Source: Clostridiales bacterium (GTDB lineage: Bacteria; Bacillota_A; Clostridia; Saccharofermentanales; Saccharofermentanaceae). Taken from it: a stretch of 7,302 nt of DNA. Within the stretch, counting starts at the first letter, position 1; the number at the start of each line of letters is the position of its first letter. Below the pieces are notes generated by a model. It was given only the letters and a program-made list of their open reading frames with translations. It was not told the origin of the DNA and did not search any database. The stretch is from contig JAGCGE010000269.1 in NCBI GenBank assembly GCA_017649745.1, forward strand, positions 1-7,302, in the 5' to 3' direction. Shown piece after piece: positions 5,979 to 7,302 of the stretch. Position numbers and translations under genes: made by a program.

Positions 5979-6055
5979 GTCCGACCGCCTCCGGGTAACG
6001 CAATCTTTCGAGAGACAGAATCGGACACAGTTCAACAGCACCAATTTGATCATCC
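5979..6055 (-). ncRNA. Possible tracrRNA remnant (anti-repeat plus structured tail)
   Basis: The stretch 5957-6197 has no credible gene. Its plus strand at 6030-6055 resembles the reverse complement of the CRISPR repeat: GTTCAAC, then GCACCA, TTTG and ATCAT in the same order, 22 of 26 aligned bases with small gaps. An RNA from the minus strand would pair with a repeat RNA beginning GUUGAAC, with a 2-base bulge after the lower stem, the architecture of a type II repeat:anti-repeat duplex. Downstream on that strand GTCCGA (6026-6021) and TCGGAC (5984-5979) close a 36-base structured loop. No T run follows, so the terminator may have been lost at the nearby element junction. The repeat similarity is observed; transcription and strand are inferred. 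Confidence 0.45.
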
Positions 6056-6078
6056 CTTGAAAACAAAGCGTTTGCGGC

Positions 6079-6102
6079 GACTTAGAACAGAGTTCCAAAG
6101 TC
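6079..6102. other. Hairpin-forming sequence upstream of the anti-repeat
   Basis: GACTT-A-GAAC, loop AGA, GTTC-CA-AAGTC gives a nine-pair stem with a small internal loop. No T run follows on either strand. It could be part of the structured RNA next to it or an operator; no function can be assigned. Confidence 0.3.
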
Positions 6103-6197
6103 ATCAATCCGTGCTATATAATCGTTTTCGAAAAATGTAGGCGGTAGGACATAAGGGTTCGCGAACATCATATTTCAATTTCATAAGTATTCAATCT

Positions 6198-6480
6198 TTA
6201 ATCGTATTTATTTCTAAAAGGAACCGTACATACGATTAATGCAGATAAGCTGATAAAGTCCGGGGACTTGAGGATCGCACCCGAAGTTTTTATGCGGATA
6301 GTTCAAAACCGCAAGACATCCGAAAAGCATTACCGCAGGATAAAAGAATTTGCTCCGAAGACAGGTGTTGTAAGAATGCTTCGTATAACTGAGAAACAAT
6401 ACGAAAACATCACCATGATAACCGGCGAACCAGATTATCAGGAACAAACCGTTGGTACGAAGTGTCACATTATGATATAA
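6198..6480 (+). pseudogene. cas2: cas2 remnant, frameshifted and lacking its N-terminal start
   Basis: The main frame reads NADKLIKSGDLRIAPEVFMR (from 6238) and later VVRMLRITEKQYENI, then a tail ending CHIMI; this is the body of a small Cas2, the structural adaptation nuclease that works with Cas1. The VFMRIVQNR strand and the VRxLxITEKQYE strand are the best marks. The frame has no ATG before the internal one at 6292. Just upstream, in another frame, LIVFISKRNRTYD looks like the Cas2 first strand and the residues after it, so one frameshift near 6237 disrupts the gene. The conserved first-strand Asp is not recognisable. Cas2 proteins with such strands accompany type II and related systems. 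cas1 and an effector gene are absent, and CRISPR repeats start 41 bp downstream. Confidence 0.72.
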
Positions 6481-6559
6481 TTCAAAGAGCAAAAGTGCTG
6501 AAAAGCCTTAAAATACTACTACCTGAATGATACTCCAAAAATGGTGCATCGTTCAACCA

Positions 6560-6705
6560 ATTCTTTCTGAGAAGAGAGATCCTGATGCAATCATCCAGGA
6601 AATCATTGATTCCGGTCTCCGCGGACGTGGCGGCGGCGGATTCCCAACAGGTCTTAAGTGGAAGTTTGCTTCCGGTAACAGAGGACAGGGAATCACAAAG
6701 TACGT
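6560..6705 (+). pseudogene. Internal fragment of a NuoF/HydB-type NADH-binding subunit gene, between repeats 1 and 2
   Basis: The whole interval between repeats 1 and 2 is one open frame reading [18 protein letters not shown], then [15 protein letters not shown] and ending [21 protein letters not shown] is the glycine-rich FMN/NADH-binding loop of the 51-kDa subunit of NADH:quinone oxidoreductase and of electron-bifurcating [FeFe]-hydrogenases, and KYV normally continues VCNADEG. Only about 48 of some 600 codons are present, with no start or stop, cut flush at both repeats. It has no coding function here. Its source would be a bacterial chromosome rather than a phage. Confidence 0.85.
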
Positions 6706-6741
6706 CCTGAATGATACTCCAAAAATGGTGCATCGTTCAAC

Positions 6742-6919
6742 ATGCTCCAGCACGTTCACACTTCTTTACCCACTTGCCGTGTGGTTTTTCTTCGTAAGGT
6801 GTGCCGTTTGCGATTCTTTGCATTGAGCAACCACGCATATCGTGTTCAAAATAATCGGCATTTACTAGTGCTTGTATGCGTCTGTATGTTTCTTCGGGTA
6901 TATCAATTATCAGTTTCAT
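6742..6919 (-). pseudogene. Phage-type small protein, 5' fragment cut off at repeat 2
   Basis: An ATG at 6919 opens MKLIIDIPEETYRRIQALV, and the frame continues to [19 protein letters not shown], where it meets repeat 2. The IDIPEE(T)Y.RIQ opening and the HGKW segment are common in small hypothetical proteins of Firmicutes phages, where HGKW usually precedes a zinc-ribbon-like tail; that tail is missing. A purine-rich AGGAGG motif (minus strand, about 6931-6926) lies in a good place for translation. The function is unknown. Confidence 0.55.
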
Positions 6920-7090
6920 TGTCTGCCTCCTTCTTCAATTCCTTGTAGTAGGCTTTCTTCATTTTTACGACCAATGCCTCTCTCTTCAAGGCTTCGATTG
7001 CCATTTCGATTGCTTCTGCTATCTCTTCAAAATTAACATCCGAAGAAATTGGCATTTGGTCGAGTATCTTAATCGCTTCTTCATTGTTCA
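6903..7090 (-). pseudogene. Phage-type small protein (EEAIKIL family), 5' end joined to repeat 3
   Basis: The frame reads NNEEAIKILDQMPI and later EAIEMAIEALKRE, then a lysine-rich tail ending in TGA at 6905-6903. EEAI.IL followed by AI.MAI.AL is a recurrent pattern in small clostridial phage proteins. The reading begins flush at repeat 3; the only possible start codon is a GTG using the repeat's last base, so the native start was probably cut off or lies exactly at the junction. It overlaps the next gene by 17 bp, the compact layout typical of phage early regions. Confidence 0.55.
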
Positions 7091-7158
7091 CCTGAATGAT
7101 ACTCCCAAAATGGTGCATCGTTCAACTCAATGGTCTTTAATATGAAGTCAATATCAAA

Positions 7159-7302
7159 TTAATCGAAAACCGTATTAATACAACTAACAACTGCTTTTTC
7201 CCACTCCTTCTCAAAATACAATTCTGTTGTATCATAAGAAATATTATCTGCTTTTTTTCTACTACTTCCAGCTGCTACTCCATTCCCTATTCCTTCTATA
7301 AC
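7159..7302 (-). CDS. C-terminal end of an unidentified protein
   Basis: The last 47 codons of a minus-strand gene enter from the right edge and end at TAA (7161-7159). The visible residues include GIGNGVAAGSSRKKADNISY and FEKEWEKAVVSCINTVFD, hydrophilic with no recognisable motif. Thirty-two bases separate the stop from CRISPR-type repeat 3. It could be a real neighbouring gene or a third captured fragment; without sequence to the right the two cannot be told apart. Confidence 0.4.
   Translation of the reverse strand, partial: VIEGIGNGVAAGSSRKKADNISYDTTELYFEKEWEKAVVSCINTVFD

Larger units (their letters stand above)
6522..7126 (-). CRISPR. Three 36-bp CRISPR-type repeats separated by 148- and 349-bp gene fragments
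   Basis: Repeats lie at 6522-6557, 6706-6741 and 7091-7126. The first two are identical and the third has one change in the central A run. On the minus strand they begin GTTGAACGATGCACC and end ATCATTCAGG; the outer parts are partly self-complementary, as in many type II repeats. A cas2 remnant ends 41 bp before the first repeat. The intervals are far longer than normal spacers, and each reads as one continuous piece of foreign or chromosomal coding DNA, so lost internal repeats do not explain them. Transcription is proposed on the minus strand because type II repeats usually begin GTT and the anti-repeat fits that strand; this is inference. Confidence 0.65.

Noticed and set aside
6706..6826. 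Plus-strand ORF running from the NuoF fragment through repeat 2 ([15 protein letters not shown])
   Set aside because: It is produced by reading through the CRISPR repeat; the same peptide appears at each repeat and is not a protein motif.
6522..7126. Integron cassette array: the repeat begins GTTGAAC (minus strand), which fits the GTTRRRY core, and separates gene pieces
   Set aside because: Only one end carries such a core, the inserts are truncated fragments rather than whole cassettes, no integron integrase is visible, and a cas2 remnant plus a matching anti-repeat favour CRISPR.

Overview
The window looks like an accessory region of a low-to-moderate GC anaerobic Firmicute, most likely a Clostridia/Lachnospiraceae relative. 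This rests on codon use, AGGAG-type ribosome binding sites, the style of the GIY-YIG/DUF2075, DUF4143 and CPBP proteins, and a captured NuoF/HydB-like gene piece. It is a patchwork of integrated and decayed modules with no core housekeeping operon.

Left edge (1-1000): the 5' part of a minus-strand gene for a GIY-YIG nuclease fused to a P-loop DUF2075 domain (start at 787) leaves the window. Beside it, on the plus strand, lies a short remnant resembling the C-terminal domain of Xre/MbcA/ParS antitoxins.

Middle (1008-5956): two direct repeats of the 3' half of a tRNA-Arg(CCU) gene (1046-1090 and 5829-5873, 44 of 45 bases identical) lie 4,783 bp apart. Each has a tRNA-type terminator on one side and a conserved flank of about 82 bp on the other. 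Neither copy has its 5' tRNA half, as expected for stacked insertions into one tRNA gene. The module between them has no integrase. It carries an AAA_14/DUF4143 ATPase preceded by four 11-mers spaced exactly 23 bp apart, a possible acetyltransferase scrap, and a minus-strand cluster of CPBP membrane protease, decayed second CPBP gene, OmpR-family response regulator and short-loop histidine kinase. A TTAAGGT-N4-TTAAGGT repeat at the -35 of the CPBP promoter suggests that the regulator controls this cluster.

Right (5957-7302): a wrecked CRISPR-Cas locus, probably type II. It has a tracrRNA-like anti-repeat (6030-6055), a frameshifted cas2 remnant (6198-6480), and three 36-bp repeats (6522, 6706, 7091). 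The repeats are separated by 148 and 349 bp instead of about 30. The first interval is one continuous piece of a NuoF/HydB-type gene; the second is one continuous piece of phage-like DNA with two overlapping genes cut off at the repeats. After the third repeat there is no further repeat for at least 176 bp, only the 3' end of an unidentified minus-strand gene. cas1 and any effector gene are absent. This array with very long gene-fragment 'spacers' is the most unusual feature of the window.
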